From Flammula alnicola (lineage: Eukaryota > Basidiomycota > Agaricomycetes > Agaricales > Strophariaceae), in the NCBI GenBank assembly GCA_015499995.1, contig JADNRV010000007.1, forward strand, positions 615,365 to 679,364: 64,000 bases of DNA, in the 5' to 3' direction. The notes beneath the pieces were generated by a model that saw only the letters and a list, made by a program, of their open reading frames with translations, ran no database searches and was not told the origin of the DNA. Positions 53,614-64,000 of this stretch are shown here, piece by piece; the first letter of the stretch is position 1; every line of letters starts with the position of its first letter. The translations under genes and the position numbers were made by a program.

Positions 53614-56600
53614 CTACGTGCTCTGACCAATCGAAGCCTCGCCTGTGCCGATAGACGTCTTTTCGCGAGGAGCTTTCGGTCTTTTCATTCCACCTTTGAA
53701 ATGTCTTCCATATACCTGCTGGGCAAGACCCTTGATTTCGCCAAAGTCATCGGTTGCTTGAGCTTTAAGGAAGGCGGGACTTGCAGCTCGATGCGACAAG
53801 CAATTGGGTTCAACGTAACCATCAAGTGTTCCTTCCAACTCTTCCTCTTGTTCTGCACTCATGGGCGACCGTCCTTCCAAAGAGATCCTCCGTTGGTCTT
53901 TTCCAGGACTTTAGTGATGTCCAAGCTTTCGCCAGGAGGAATAGGAATAGGTTGTGAGGGCGTGACACAAGGCATGTCAACTTCTTTGCGAAGGACTCTG
54001 TCGATATCAACAGCAGAGAAGAAGGCCACACCTTGAGGCAAGTCATCCATTCCGAGCTTGTATGCAAACAGACTACGGGTCCATAAATTGGCGATCTGAA
54101 GGGCGAGGGCGGCACGGTATTTATCTTCCTCTGCTACAAGATACCGAAGTTCATCGTGTACTGATATCAGGTATCGAGCATTGATGTTGTATTTTGCGAT
54201 GAGGTGATCCATTGAGACAATGAGGAGGTGAAGGTAATCGACGCCTGATGATTGTACAACCCAGTTAATACGCGACGTCATGTAGTTCGCCCCAAATCCT
54301 TCCGGAAGATACTCTTTGGAGAGTGCATAAGTGACGCCGCAACCCAGGGCAGGCGTTTGAGGTTTATCCGACATGGCAATTTCTTCCAGTTTATTGAAGA
54401 GATAACTTTCGGTTCCACCAAACCAGAATTTTCGGTCGAAGATGTCTGTGCGATGTGTATTCTTTCCCTTCGTGGAAGCGTATAGATTTCCAGCCAGTTT
54501 CTGAGCTTCTTCTGGCAGCATCGAGGGATTTGATTGAAGCAGCAGCAACTCTGCATGGCGCATACCGGCTCCGTAGATCCGTGAGTAGTTGAAAACCTTG
54601 GCCTGATCTCGAGATATACCCAGGATGTTTGCGGTTTTAGAGTGTAGATCAGTACCAGCAGCCTTGGTACCCTCGAGTGTCATCCAACCGATCGCGGAGG
54701 CCCCGTGTAAACCAAATTGGGCGTCACCCATGCAGCTGGAAATCCAGAGTTCCTCACTATCCACATCCGCACCAACTATGGCGTACCCTTCGGGTGCGCG
54801 AACCATAGCCTTCAGCTCAGATCCAACTCGCGTTTTCTTGGCGTTACTTGCGGTCAGCCATGTCTTCTCGATAGCGCGACGAGTTACTGTGCCCATTGGT
54901 ACCATCTGGGGAAGAATGATGCCGTATTTATTTCCGCCCTCCTTGGTGAGAGGTAGACCCAATGAGCGCTCTGAATTTTGCCAGACCACCAGCTGGTTTC
55001 GAATCCTATCACGAGCACTGATCCAATAACTGCAAAAGGAATTCAGATTCAGAGCTTCTTGAGCTTCATTACCGGGGCTTCTTAGTGTTCCGTTCTGGGA
55101 ATATTTGACGAAGGATTTCCCGAGAGGACTGCCGACATTTGCTGTCTCTCCGTCTTTATGAGGAACCTTGTAGAAATTATATCCTCCGCTAAGCGTGTCC
55201 TCGGCCAATGCGTTGTCAGCGGGGTCATAAAATGCAAGTGGTGACCATCGAGTCTTGAAATTTGAACCGGAAGGGACTCGGAAAGTCCATCCATGTTCGC
55301 GAGAATGGAAGAGAGGATGGCCAGACCATGAAAGGCGTAGCAGGATAGGTGCAATGCGATTCCGGACCGTTATTTCGAGGGTACCAGGCGGCATGTCCTT
55401 TCTTGGCTTCGTGGCATCCCAATACCACTTAGGCCAGAATACGGGGGGCGGTTTGACAGGTTTCACCTTTTTCACTCGTTTCCGAGGCGTGGGGTCTTCA
55501 TCTGGGGAAATTAGATTCCAGTCCAGTTGAGACAGCCATGGATCGTTTTCACGGTCGACAGGTAGGGCTCTAATATCGAATCCGCAGCGCGATAATCCGA
55601 CTGGGCAGATCATCTTCACCTTTACATAAGGCAACTGCAAGCTCAAGGTCTGCGGATTGTAAAGTTCCAGCCGTAAAATACTTCGCTGCATACTTTGAAA
55701 AAATGGTTGCTGTTTTCTTCCCTCTGAGGAGAGGTGGACTATTTGCCGTCAACAGATAGTGCCAGCCTTCTTTCGGACTGAAATGCAGTGGGAAGCCCTC
55801 GTAAGAAACTTTGAGCAACAGCGGAATGATACGTTCAGTCGCCCGTTTAGCACAGGGATCTGCCACTATCTGCATGTACCAGGCGGCTTGGCATTGGCAT
55901 CGAGATCTGATTCGCGGATAATGGCTGGGTCGCGATCCTTGACTTGGGCGTCCATGAGGGATGGTGTTGCCAGAACCTGTGGATACGGTTTTATATAGGA
56001 CTCACGACCAATGCTTTCCGACTAACCTGTTGAAGTGGTAGAACCCCCCGAGACTTTCCAGCGACCTTAGGTGTCCAATCCAATTGACTCAACCAAGGGT
56101 CTGACTTCCACCTGCATTCGTCGGTTTCCATTAAGCATCGAGCATCATCAGCAAGCTGTTGAGTTTCGTCCGGACCTTTTCTTCCATGTCCTTGTAAACT
56201 GTGTCAGCTTGCCGTAGATACGCTTCCCAATTTTCATCTACTGGCAGAAACGAGGAGCCCATTGTTAACATCCCTGCGAAGGAAACGGGATGCGGGCAAG
56301 CGGCAAGAAATGCTGAGAGTGTTGTTGAATAGACTTGATGCGTCACGTAAACATCCTGGGAGCAATAATCCAGATAATCCGTAATGTTGTCACGGATGTG
56401 TTGGGGGTCCATGGTCATCAGGTCGTCTCTAGCTTCCTTGTTCATTTCTATTCCGCAATGAAGCTTGGCCACATCTGCGAGAGAATTGGCAGAAGTGATG
56501 TCTTCCCACCTCTTTGAGACGGCTTCCTCGGCAGAAACATCGGCATCGCCGTCTAGATTGCTTTGCGCTTGCAACAGGAGAAGACTATCTTCCATTTCTT

Positions 56601-57468
56601 CGTGCAGTCGACCGAGTTCTTCCTGTTTCATGGTGTCAATTTCTTGCTTGCGACGCTCTTCAATGGACTTCATCAAACCGATGACGGCCTCCACCGCTTC
56701 ATCTCTTCGTTCCTCTTCCATTTGTTTCGATTTGCGATATTTCATCCATGCAGGTCTTTGATGGGACGATATTCCGTTGACTGCGACGTGAAGAGACATA
56801 GTATCGACGAAGCGATTGGCTGTTGCCGTTACGCTGTATTCATCCAAAAGCCTGATGCGATCGTAAGAGACGTTGTGGCCTACAACCACTCTATGTGTTG
56901 TAGCATTCCCCAGAGGGACCAAATGTTCAGGATCTCGGGACTCTCCGAGCAGCCAAGGGGATACCCATGCGTACCACGCATTAGGAGAAGCAGCACATGC
57001 CATGACGGCGTAGGGATGGTATTTGGGCATTGTCTCTACGTCGAAGGTTAACATCGCCTCAGACTCTCCATTGTGGGTGGGTGTTTCGACGTGTTCGCTG
57101 TAGCTTGACCCGTCCGAGAGATAATAATACTTCGTCCAGCCGCTTTGAACTTGCCAGTTGTCCGGCTTCGGAGGAAGTTTAGTCGATGCAAAAGTCTTTG
57201 CAAGGGAACGCCAGGGTTCTGCTGCGTGCGCCCCGATTCGATGGAAGTGTTCCGCAATGTTAGATCCTTGCAGTGCAGGAAGTTGAAAGCTGGTGTCAGG
57301 GAGTACCGAGCCCTGCGAAGGGTCCAGGCCATGCATTTGTAGATGCTCTCGAGATATTTGGATGTATGAACGTGGGGGGGATGGGAAAGAGACGCCTTTA
57401 AAAACCTGGGAATGCAGGATACGAGACAAGAGCTGGACGCCCAGCTCGTTCCTTTTAATTGAGTACAT
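53614..57468 (-). CDS. MIP1: Mitochondrial DNA polymerase gamma catalytic subunit
   Basis: Family A replicative polymerase of mitochondria. The 5' exon carries the 3'-5' exonuclease: Exo I FDVETMPKYHPYAV, Exo II VVGHNVSYDRIRL, Exo III YCSQDVYVTHQVY. Polymerase motifs are GADVDSEELWISSCMGD (A), RDQAKVFNYSRIYGAG (B) and YLISVHDELRYLV (C), with the usual Pol-gamma spacer between. In that spacer a block starting DPWLSQLDW appears twice (about 55770-56100 and about 54980-55545), suggesting internal duplication. Slips fall near 56159, 55888, 53880 and probably twice within 55590-55640. The last one opens a C-terminal extension ending GEASIGQST. The in-frame ATG used gives no obvious presequence; an upstream frame (57470-57600) with a presequence-like, Arg/Ser-rich reading may be the true N-terminus after another slip. 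Confidence 0.9.
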
Positions 57469-57623
57469 ATCGTACTAGTAGAAGTGGAACTGCGGGTACG
57501 CGACGCAAAAGAAATGGAAATGTCACGTGCGTACCGCAGTGGTGTTATGCACAGCCACAATATTCGTTGACAAAGGTTTCGGTCTGGCAGGTTTCGCTGC
57601 AACTGTGCTGTTCACGGGTGACA
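57469..57623. promoter_or_regulatory. Bidirectional promoter MIP1/DOT1
   Basis: 155 bp between divergent start codons, with a CACGTG core at 57524-57529. If MIP1 starts further upstream (up to 57602) the two genes would be almost abutting. Confidence 0.5.
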
Positions 57624-59836
57624 ATGCTTTCGTCGCCGCCCACCAGGTCAGCTTCTGACCTCAGTTTCTTCTCCTCTTCGAAGATATCCAAGCCGGGCGC
57701 GTCAACCGTTCCTCCTGTTCACGTTACTACGCGTCTTACACGTCGGCCCATTGCTGCACAACGTAGTAGCAGCATACCCTCTACCCAATCAGTTCTGTCG
57801 ACTTCATCACCCAATTCCTCTTTGACTTCATCACCCCTGTCTAGTCCTCCAAGTATACCCAAGAAGCGAAAATCTCTTCCCCTAGGACCGACTGCAGGAC
57901 CATCCGATCTCCCTAGAGAGGTCAAAAGACTTCGGGCCGCCTCAAACAAAGAGAAAACCCCGAAACGCAAGACTGGTTCACCTTCCAAGAATTCCTCGCG
58001 TGCTAATAGCCGCCAGCGTACATTGGCACCTTCCCCTGAACCAATCTATCGGAGCAGTCGCTCGCGCTCCACTTCACTCTTCCCTGCTTCCGAGACGGAA
58101 TTTCCAATCAAGAAGAGACGGAGACGGTGGTGCACCGACGAGGATGGTACACCAGGAGAAGGTCACTTGAGCTCTGAAGTTGTTGTCAAGAGACTTATGA
58201 AATCGTATAAGTCATGTGCGTCTTCGGCCTTATCGTCGATTCTGAAATTTGTCCCTGATTTAGTCCACTCCTTTCAGTCTTCAAGAATCCAAATAACCCA
58301 GATGACTTGTCATTTGACCCACATCCAACTAACTACCCTGTCGCTGAACTAGAATATCCTAACTCTGGTGCATCAGAAAGGTACGTGGATGTTCCAGACT
58401 GCTGTTTCTGTCTTGCAGTGGTTCTGTTCAAAGAAAAATATCTTACGTTCTCTCCACCCAGATTTATCCTTCTTGCGCCCAAGGATAAGGATCATTATAA
58501 TCCAATCATGGATCTAGAGCGATCTTTATACACAATAGTGGAGTGTCTGTGTGTGCTATTGCTGTTGGGAACCGTATGCTCATTTTCTTCCTCTAGGCTA
58601 CGTTCCAAAAGAGCATCAGGCTATCTTTGGCCCTATACCTACCGCTACTTTGTCAGATGCTGTATCTCCGCCTCCCTCTCCCTCTCCCTCTCCTTCACCA
58701 CCATGCTCAAATGCGAGCAGTACCTGCAGCCATAGGTCTTCAAGCTCGTCCTTGACATCGCTGTCCTCTATGTCTGCATCTTCGACAACAATTGACCGTT
58801 TACCACTTCTTCGTGCTGTGCAACGTGCCATTCATCTACAAGACGGACCTCTATTTTTATTAGCAATGGAACGAGTCAACGCAGCCCTGCATTCTCTCAA
58901 ATATCCGGAAGTTCCTCGGATGCTTATGTTCCTGCGCCTCCAAATCCGCTCATGTCTACAGTGGAGTCCTGGACCCACTCCGATGAAGGAATGCCGGATA
59001 AGGTCCTGATGCGAATTATCGAGGAAAACTATCAACGAACGGTCGGACCCAATGTCCCGAGCCTCAAACAATATGAAGCATTCTCCAGCACAGTTTATGG
59101 GGAACTCATGCCCTCTCTCTCCTACGAAATGATAAACATTACTGAACTTAACGAAGACAGTCTGTTTCTTGACCTGGGCAGCGGGGTTGGAAACGTCGTC
59201 GTTCAAGCGAGTTTGCAGACGGGTTGCAAGAGTTACGGCATCGAGTTAATGCCACATCCCGCCCGGGTGGCTCGAGACATGGCCGCCCAGATGAAGATTC
59301 GTTGTCGAATGTGGGGTGTGAGAGTAGGTGAGGTGGAGCTCGAAGAAGGAAACATGTTGGAGAGCAAGCGTGTAGACGAGCTTATTGCGAAGGCGGATGT
59401 TGTCTTGGTTGACAACAAAGTGTTCGAGCAGAGCTGTGGGTTAATCCTTTGAATAATTTTTTTTATACCAATACTGACAATTTCATAGTGAATGAGGCCC
59501 TACGGCCCAAGTTTCTAGATCTCAAAGAAGGCGCAACAGTGATTTCATTGTCGCCGTTTGTGAGCTCTATCAACGCTCGACTGACCAAACGCAACGTTGG
59601 TATTTATTATTTTTTGCTGTGTTCAGCTGTACTGAATTACTTTTACCCAGGTCGACGACATAAGTGCCATATTTGATGTTCAGGAGAAACCATATCATTC
59701 TGGAAGTGTGTCTTGGGGCAACAATGGCGGAAGCTATTATCTCCATAAAGTCGACCGCGAAGGCTACGCAAAGATTAAAGAGAGATTTGAAATTTCACAT
59801 AACCGATCTTCTCGTAGTTCACGCTCACGAAAGTGA
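57624..59836 (+). CDS. DOT1: Histone H3 lysine-79 methyltransferase DOT1
   Basis: Nucleosomal H3K79 methyltransferase with a seven-beta-strand, non-SET fold. The N-terminal 180 residues are basic and Ser/Pro-rich (IPKKRKSLPLGPT, KTPKRKTGS), fitting DNA or nucleosome binding. The fungal DOT1 N-domain follows (SFDPHPTNYPVAELEYPNSG), a Pro-Ser repeat region at about 58670-58700, then the catalytic domain: YGELMPSLSYEMI, the AdoMet site FLDLGSGVGNVVVQASLQ, GIELMPHPARVARDM, ADVVLVDNKVF and GATVISLSPFVSS. It ends with a basic Arg/Ser tail. One slip is needed between about 58885 and 58925, just before the conserved STVESWTHSDEGMPDK. Catalytic signatures are intact. Confidence 0.9.
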
Positions 59837-60198
59837 TGTGCCTTCGATTATAATTACAGCTCCCTTTTTTATGTAGTAATTAGATACAGGTACGAAATTA
59901 ACATTTCGCCGCACACTTTACATTACCCTTATGTACCCCATGGTTGACCATCCCTGTATACTGTATGTGCTTGCCATTTTTTGCCATTAAATAGTTTGTC
60001 CAAACCCCAATAACTTATTTGCTCCTCCAATGTTCTGATAGTCTATTTTTTTTGCGAACCCGATGGCTATTCTATCATTACAATCGAAAGAGGGATATAA
60101 GCTGATAAAAGTACATAAAATCTGCGATATGCTGGAGATTTTCAGAGCAGGATATATGCGTAGAGTGATTAGAGTCCATGGTCTAACTTTTCGAAGGC
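59837..60198. other. Convergent intergenic spacer DOT1/YJU2
   Basis: AT-rich 3' flanks of 362 bp; no gene or RNA supported. Confidence 0.5.
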
Positions 60199-61212
60199 TC
60201 ATGCACATGATTCGCGAGGTCGGGCTCCTTTCTTCATTACTTTGATTCCCAAAGAATTCTTCCCCTCAGACTTCCGCTTTTTAGCGACTGGTGCCACTGT
60301 CGTTTGCGATGCAATAAGGGCACGCGCGGAGCTTGACAAAAGGCTGTGCGCAGGAGGTTCGTTGTCGTCGGCTTTGCGTTTAACAGTTACCACCGTCGTT
60401 CCCGAGACCGGGACTTTCGAAAAAACTTCCTCAACAAGCTTCTCGTCCTCCTCTTCCAGACGCTTCCTCTCGGCGTCCTCTTCGTTCTCAACTTCTTGCA
60501 AGGCAAGTCGCGACAGAAGATCATCAGATTGTCCAACACGTTCATTCCTGGCGTTTCTGGCCCTGATATCTTGCAATGCATCCAAGATATCCATTTCTCT
60601 TTTCGAGTCGACGGTTTTGTTTTCGAGAACCTTCATGGGGTTGTTTTCTTCTTCTTCTAGCTTCGCAAGTCTGTCTTCTTCTTCTGCTTTCTCGTCTCTC
60701 CAAGGTTCGAAGTTCCGTGAAGCACCGTGTTCAGCAGCGTAGTCGGTATTCTTTGGGTCGGTCTTGAACGTTATCTCGGCAGAACAAAGTGTACTATAGC
60801 AAGGACGAGCGAGTTAAAAGGAGGAAACAAGCAGGTGTACTGGGGACTTACCATTTGATATAGAATCGGAATATTTTGATTCCTAGGTAATCTTCCCCTT
60901 CCACCGTTTCTTTTCGCGCATTGAATTTCTTGCCCTTGTATATGTATTCACCACATGTGTTACATCGCCTATTCCCCATCACAAAACCGTTAGTCGACAT
61001 GTTTCTGCCAAGGCACGAATAGAATTGTACGCACATAGAGAATGGGGCCATAAGGCGCACAACCTGCTGCGAGTTCTTGGGGTGTTTTCTGCGCGAAATG
61101 AGTTCCGGATCGAAGTCCGGGGGGAAGTACTTGTTGAGGACTGTGAATTACGAAGTTAGAAGGTGATTATAATGCAATGAAGAGTAGATAAAGTACCTTT
61201 TCGTTCAGACAT
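60199..61212 (-). CDS. YJU2: Pre-mRNA splicing factor YJU2 (CWC16/CCDC94 family)
   Basis: Spliceosome step-one factor that joins the Prp19-associated complex after Prp2 and promotes branching. Starts [20 protein letters not shown], a hallmark of the family, continues [19 protein letters not shown], then two CxxC pairs of a zinc-binding fold ([20 protein letters not shown] and [20 protein letters not shown]) and [11 protein letters not shown]. The C-terminal half is a charged coiled coil ([40 protein letters not shown]) ending in a basic tail. Four exons join in frame without slips. The Yju2 rather than Saf4 assignment rests on the N-terminal motif and overall similarity. Confidence 0.92.
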
Positions 61213-61531
61213 ATCGAGTGGCTTGGAGGAGAGAGGAGATGGACGACGAGTCACACTAATTAGTGAAATAGGTGTATGATTACGTAAGGCATTGAAATGA
61301 ACATTGGGTGATCGGTCTCATCTCTCTTCCTCACTCTTTACACCTTTAAGTAATCCTTCCTCCCTGCGATACACCTCTTAACTCTACCTCATTTTTGTCC
61401 CGTATCCCCCGCGTGCTACCCAGAATCATTACCTTTCTGCCGTCATTCAGAACAATCACACTTGATATTGGATACAACATAAACCTTTGGTCTTCTACTC
61501 GCCAAGCTCGCCATCTCTTGCGAAAGACGGG
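61213..61531. promoter_or_regulatory. Bidirectional promoter YJU2/PHD-finger gene
   Basis: About 320 bp between divergent starts, pyrimidine-rich on the PHD-gene side (about 61315-61390). No specific site recognised. Confidence 0.45.
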
Positions 61532-64000
61532 ATGAACACTTCCAGTACAGATAAACCTGCCCCAGGGCCATCGTGAGTAACGAATGTTTTTATGTGGAGT
61601 CCAAAGTCCATTGAACATTGAACATAGTAATGAACCTTCAGACGGTCTGCTTCCAGCGTTCGCGACGACTCTGTATAGTCATCTACCTACCCCTCAAAGG
61701 TGCGACAAGTTTTGCAAGACAACTGTCTTGACACTCAACCTTGTTCATTTGCCAGCCCCAACAATTTTCCGCGGTACGTTCACGACGGACCGCATTCCCC
61801 AGTGTCACCCGTTCCGCATGGGTAAGCTATTCTTTATTTCCATATCATCTAGCTTTTTGATTACTATATGCAGATCCCTTTCCTCGACGTTACAAAACCA
61901 ACGGGCTATGAATCGAAGATTGTGGGTTTTTCTTATGAATGTTCTCTAGACCACACCTTGACATGTACTTGGCTTTTATGCAGAGATCTTGAAGGCAACC
62001 CAAGTCGTGTCCCAGCCAATTCTCAACAATGTATAACGCCCGAATCAAGGTAAATATCTCGTGCCGCAAACTGTACAACGCTCACCGTTCACGACAGTCC
62101 ACATTTCTTGCGTAATTCTGCCCCATACCCAAACCATTCTGCGACGCTTCAATTTTTGTGAGTCCTGAGCGTTCTCTCATTAACTTTGACAATGGAACTT
62201 ATGTAGGCCTAGTATCCCGCCTTCTTCCAACGATTTTTCAACCCCGAAGCAGAACTCTTTGTGCGTTATAACTTTAGCCAGATGCGCAAAAGACACTTAT
62301 GGCTTCGTTTAGTAGTGTCAAGTTGGAATCTGCTACTTCTGTACCAGCCTCTGCTGCTACTCGCATGTCCACGCCCTCTTCTCCGTCATCGGAACAACCC
62401 AATCATTCATCCGCTCTTTCTTCACCATTCATGGCCAAATTATCTATCGCAGATGGGACGAAGAAACTTAAACTACCATCAGAATCACAGTCGATTCGGG
62501 TCGACGACGTTTTTTCTTCCTCTCGCCCAAGCCAACCAAAGATTCCTGCATCCATCATCTCTACACCGCCTATTTCACCCCCTCAACAGTCAGCCTCTAC
62601 GTTGACAACCACTGCAGGTGGTGAAATGGAACGGATTCGTCAGTCGATGATGGAAGATAGATTGGCACAGCTACGCGAAGCCGAAAGACGTCGCCCCGAA
62701 TACCTCAAGCGCGCAAAGCGAACATTATCTGAAGCTGATCCAAATTATCTCGAGGATGAAGATATCCTGCACGATCATGATCGTTCATTGGCTGTTGGTA
62801 TAATGGAAAGTCCGCATAAGGGAAGACGCTTGAAATTGTTCCAGGAAACGTCAGAGGAAAGTTTTGAAGAAAGCTTAATGGCCGGTGGTTATGGCAGATA
62901 TGTATGTTTCTACACTTTCGGATTGTCGCCCGTTCCTTACAAATTTCACAGAGAACGGCCGATTGGGTTCGTCAGCCTCAGCCGATAGCACTCCCCCCCT
63001 CCGCAATCGCAGGATCCTCAACAATAGTCTCTCTCCTGGAAGAAGCTGAAGAACTTCCCCCTAGTGAAAAGGAAGTCAAGAAACGAAAGCGACTTGCTGC
63101 ATTCAGCTCCGAGGTTACCCAAAGCAACTCCAAACTATGTGCCGTCGAGTTGGAGGGGAAAGGCCGTGTGCTAGTCGATATCCCAACGGAAGAACAAATC
63201 ACTCCAGGAAGCCCGGAGCCCACAACCAACAAGAAACGGGTCAACAATAGGAGGAAGAAACGGGGTACTGAGGTTCTTGTCAATAAAAAGGCCTGTGGGG
63301 TATCTGGAAGCGTTGGTGATCAAGTGGAGAAGCCTAATTGGCCGGATACAGAATTCCCTTGGAGACTAAGGACTCAAGAACGGATTGAACTAGCCAAAGC
63401 CGAAGAGGAGGAACGGTTGCGATGGATAGAAAGGTTTCTGGATCGGGACTCCGACGATGAAGATGACGTGGAATTTAACGCACAACCTGGAGGTGATGAA
63501 GCTTTCTCGGGATCGACATTTGGTGTGGATTACGAGAATGCGCTAGAGAAACCGTTCCCGATGGGAAGAGGAAAGACGGTCCCGCTTTTAACCTATTCCG
63601 ACACTACGCGAAAGCTATCGAAACGTAGTGCATTCCCCAGCGATCCAGCAGATGCTCGAGCTGCTCTCTTATCGAAGAAAAGCGTCCGTGCCCTGTCGTA
63701 TAGGCAGCAAAAAAGGCAGAGAGAACTGGACGACGAAGAGGACGACGAGGTTGTCTGCATCTGCAACGGCAAGGACGACGGAAGAGAACTTGTACAATGC
63801 GACGCGTGTCAAACTTGGTATCACCTGCAGTGCATCGGTATTAAAAACATTGCAGAGTTGGGAAAGGAAGAAGATCCATGGTTTTGCCGCAGATGTGTCG
63901 CTAGAAGTCCTTCGCCGTCTACAGAACCAGATAACCTTGTCACAAGTGAACCCATCTTTGTGCCCACAGATGACGAGCCCAACGTTCGCCGTCCTTTGGA
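61532..64000 (+). CDS. PHD-finger chromatin protein, 3' partial
   Basis: Runs off the window end. At least eight short 5' exons (MNTSSTDKPAPGPS ... NEPSDGLLPAFATTLYSHLP ... PRYVHDGPHSPVSPVPHG ...) precede two long ones. The N-terminal 200 residues are Ser/Pro-rich and disordered. A charged helical region follows (EMERIRQSMMEDRLAQLREA), then basic patches (KKEVK-like stretches and NNRRKKRG). The PHD finger at about 63755-63900 has the C4HC3 pattern: VVCICNGKDDGRELVQCDAC, TWYHLQCIGI, WFCRRCVAR. The conserved Trp of the WYH motif is present, so it may read methylated H3 tails. No SET domain lies N-terminal to it within the window. Exons join with no slips. The parent family is not identified. 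Confidence 0.75.

Noticed and set aside
58670..58700. CTCCCT tandem repeat in DOT1 as a separate microsatellite locus
   Set aside because: It lies within coding sequence and encodes an ordinary Ser-Pro run in a disordered linker.

Overview
The window is nuclear DNA from a filamentous basidiomycete, most likely an Agaricomycete. Genes are intron-dense, with many introns of 50-65 nt and short exons, and they are closely packed with short shared promoters. The gene complement is typically fungal: Cyc8, a Yap1-type bZIP factor, Erf4, Brl1/Brr6, Dbp3, Mip1 and a fungal ADAM protease. I see no rRNA, tRNA or CRISPR. About 20 protein genes can be supported.

Layout. 1-17 kb: a truncated CCCH/RRM RNA-binding protein (RBM26/27-like); mitochondrial branched-chain aminotransferase (-); a long coiled-coil protein of unknown function; an oxysterol-binding protein (-); DEAD-box helicase Dbp3 (-). 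17-30 kb: a membrane-anchored ADAM metalloprotease; mitochondrial ClpP (-) and nuclear-envelope Brl1/Brr6, divergent around a hAT-like MITE; then a gene-poor stretch holding a small SERF/4F5 protein (-). 30-41 kb: the TPR corepressor Cyc8/Ssn6, the palmitoyltransferase cofactor Erf4, and an AP-1-like bZIP redox regulator. 41-64 kb: SNF2/STH1 remodeller (-) and Ku80 (+); SRP68 (-) and GET3 (+); mitochondrial DNA polymerase gamma MIP1 (-) and DOT1 (+); YJU2 (-) and a PHD-finger protein (+, runs off the end). The last eight form four head-to-head pairs.

These are mostly conserved housekeeping genes (chromatin, DNA repair, ER targeting, mitochondria, splicing), and I do not see a dedicated operon-like system. 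The distinctive signals are structural. (1) About 40 places where the reading frame of an otherwise intact conserved gene slips, always in the sense of one missing base, usually next to a short mononucleotide run. The best explanation is uncorrected single-base deletions in the assembly, so these genes should not be called pseudogenes. (2) Two 6-nt micro-exons, one encoding the third zinc-ligand His plus Asp of the ADAM active site and one encoding Met-Gln in ClpP, plus an 18-nt exon carrying most of the GET3 P-loop. (3) A 622-bp MITE with an 18-bp perfect terminal repeat and an 8-bp target duplication inside a divergent promoter. (4) An apparent internal duplication of the linker region of DNA polymerase gamma. 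(5) Recurrent AAG 3' splice sites and GC-AG introns.

Exon boundaries are hand-derived from splice consensus and frame; CDS coordinates give the outer limits from start to stop codon, introns included.
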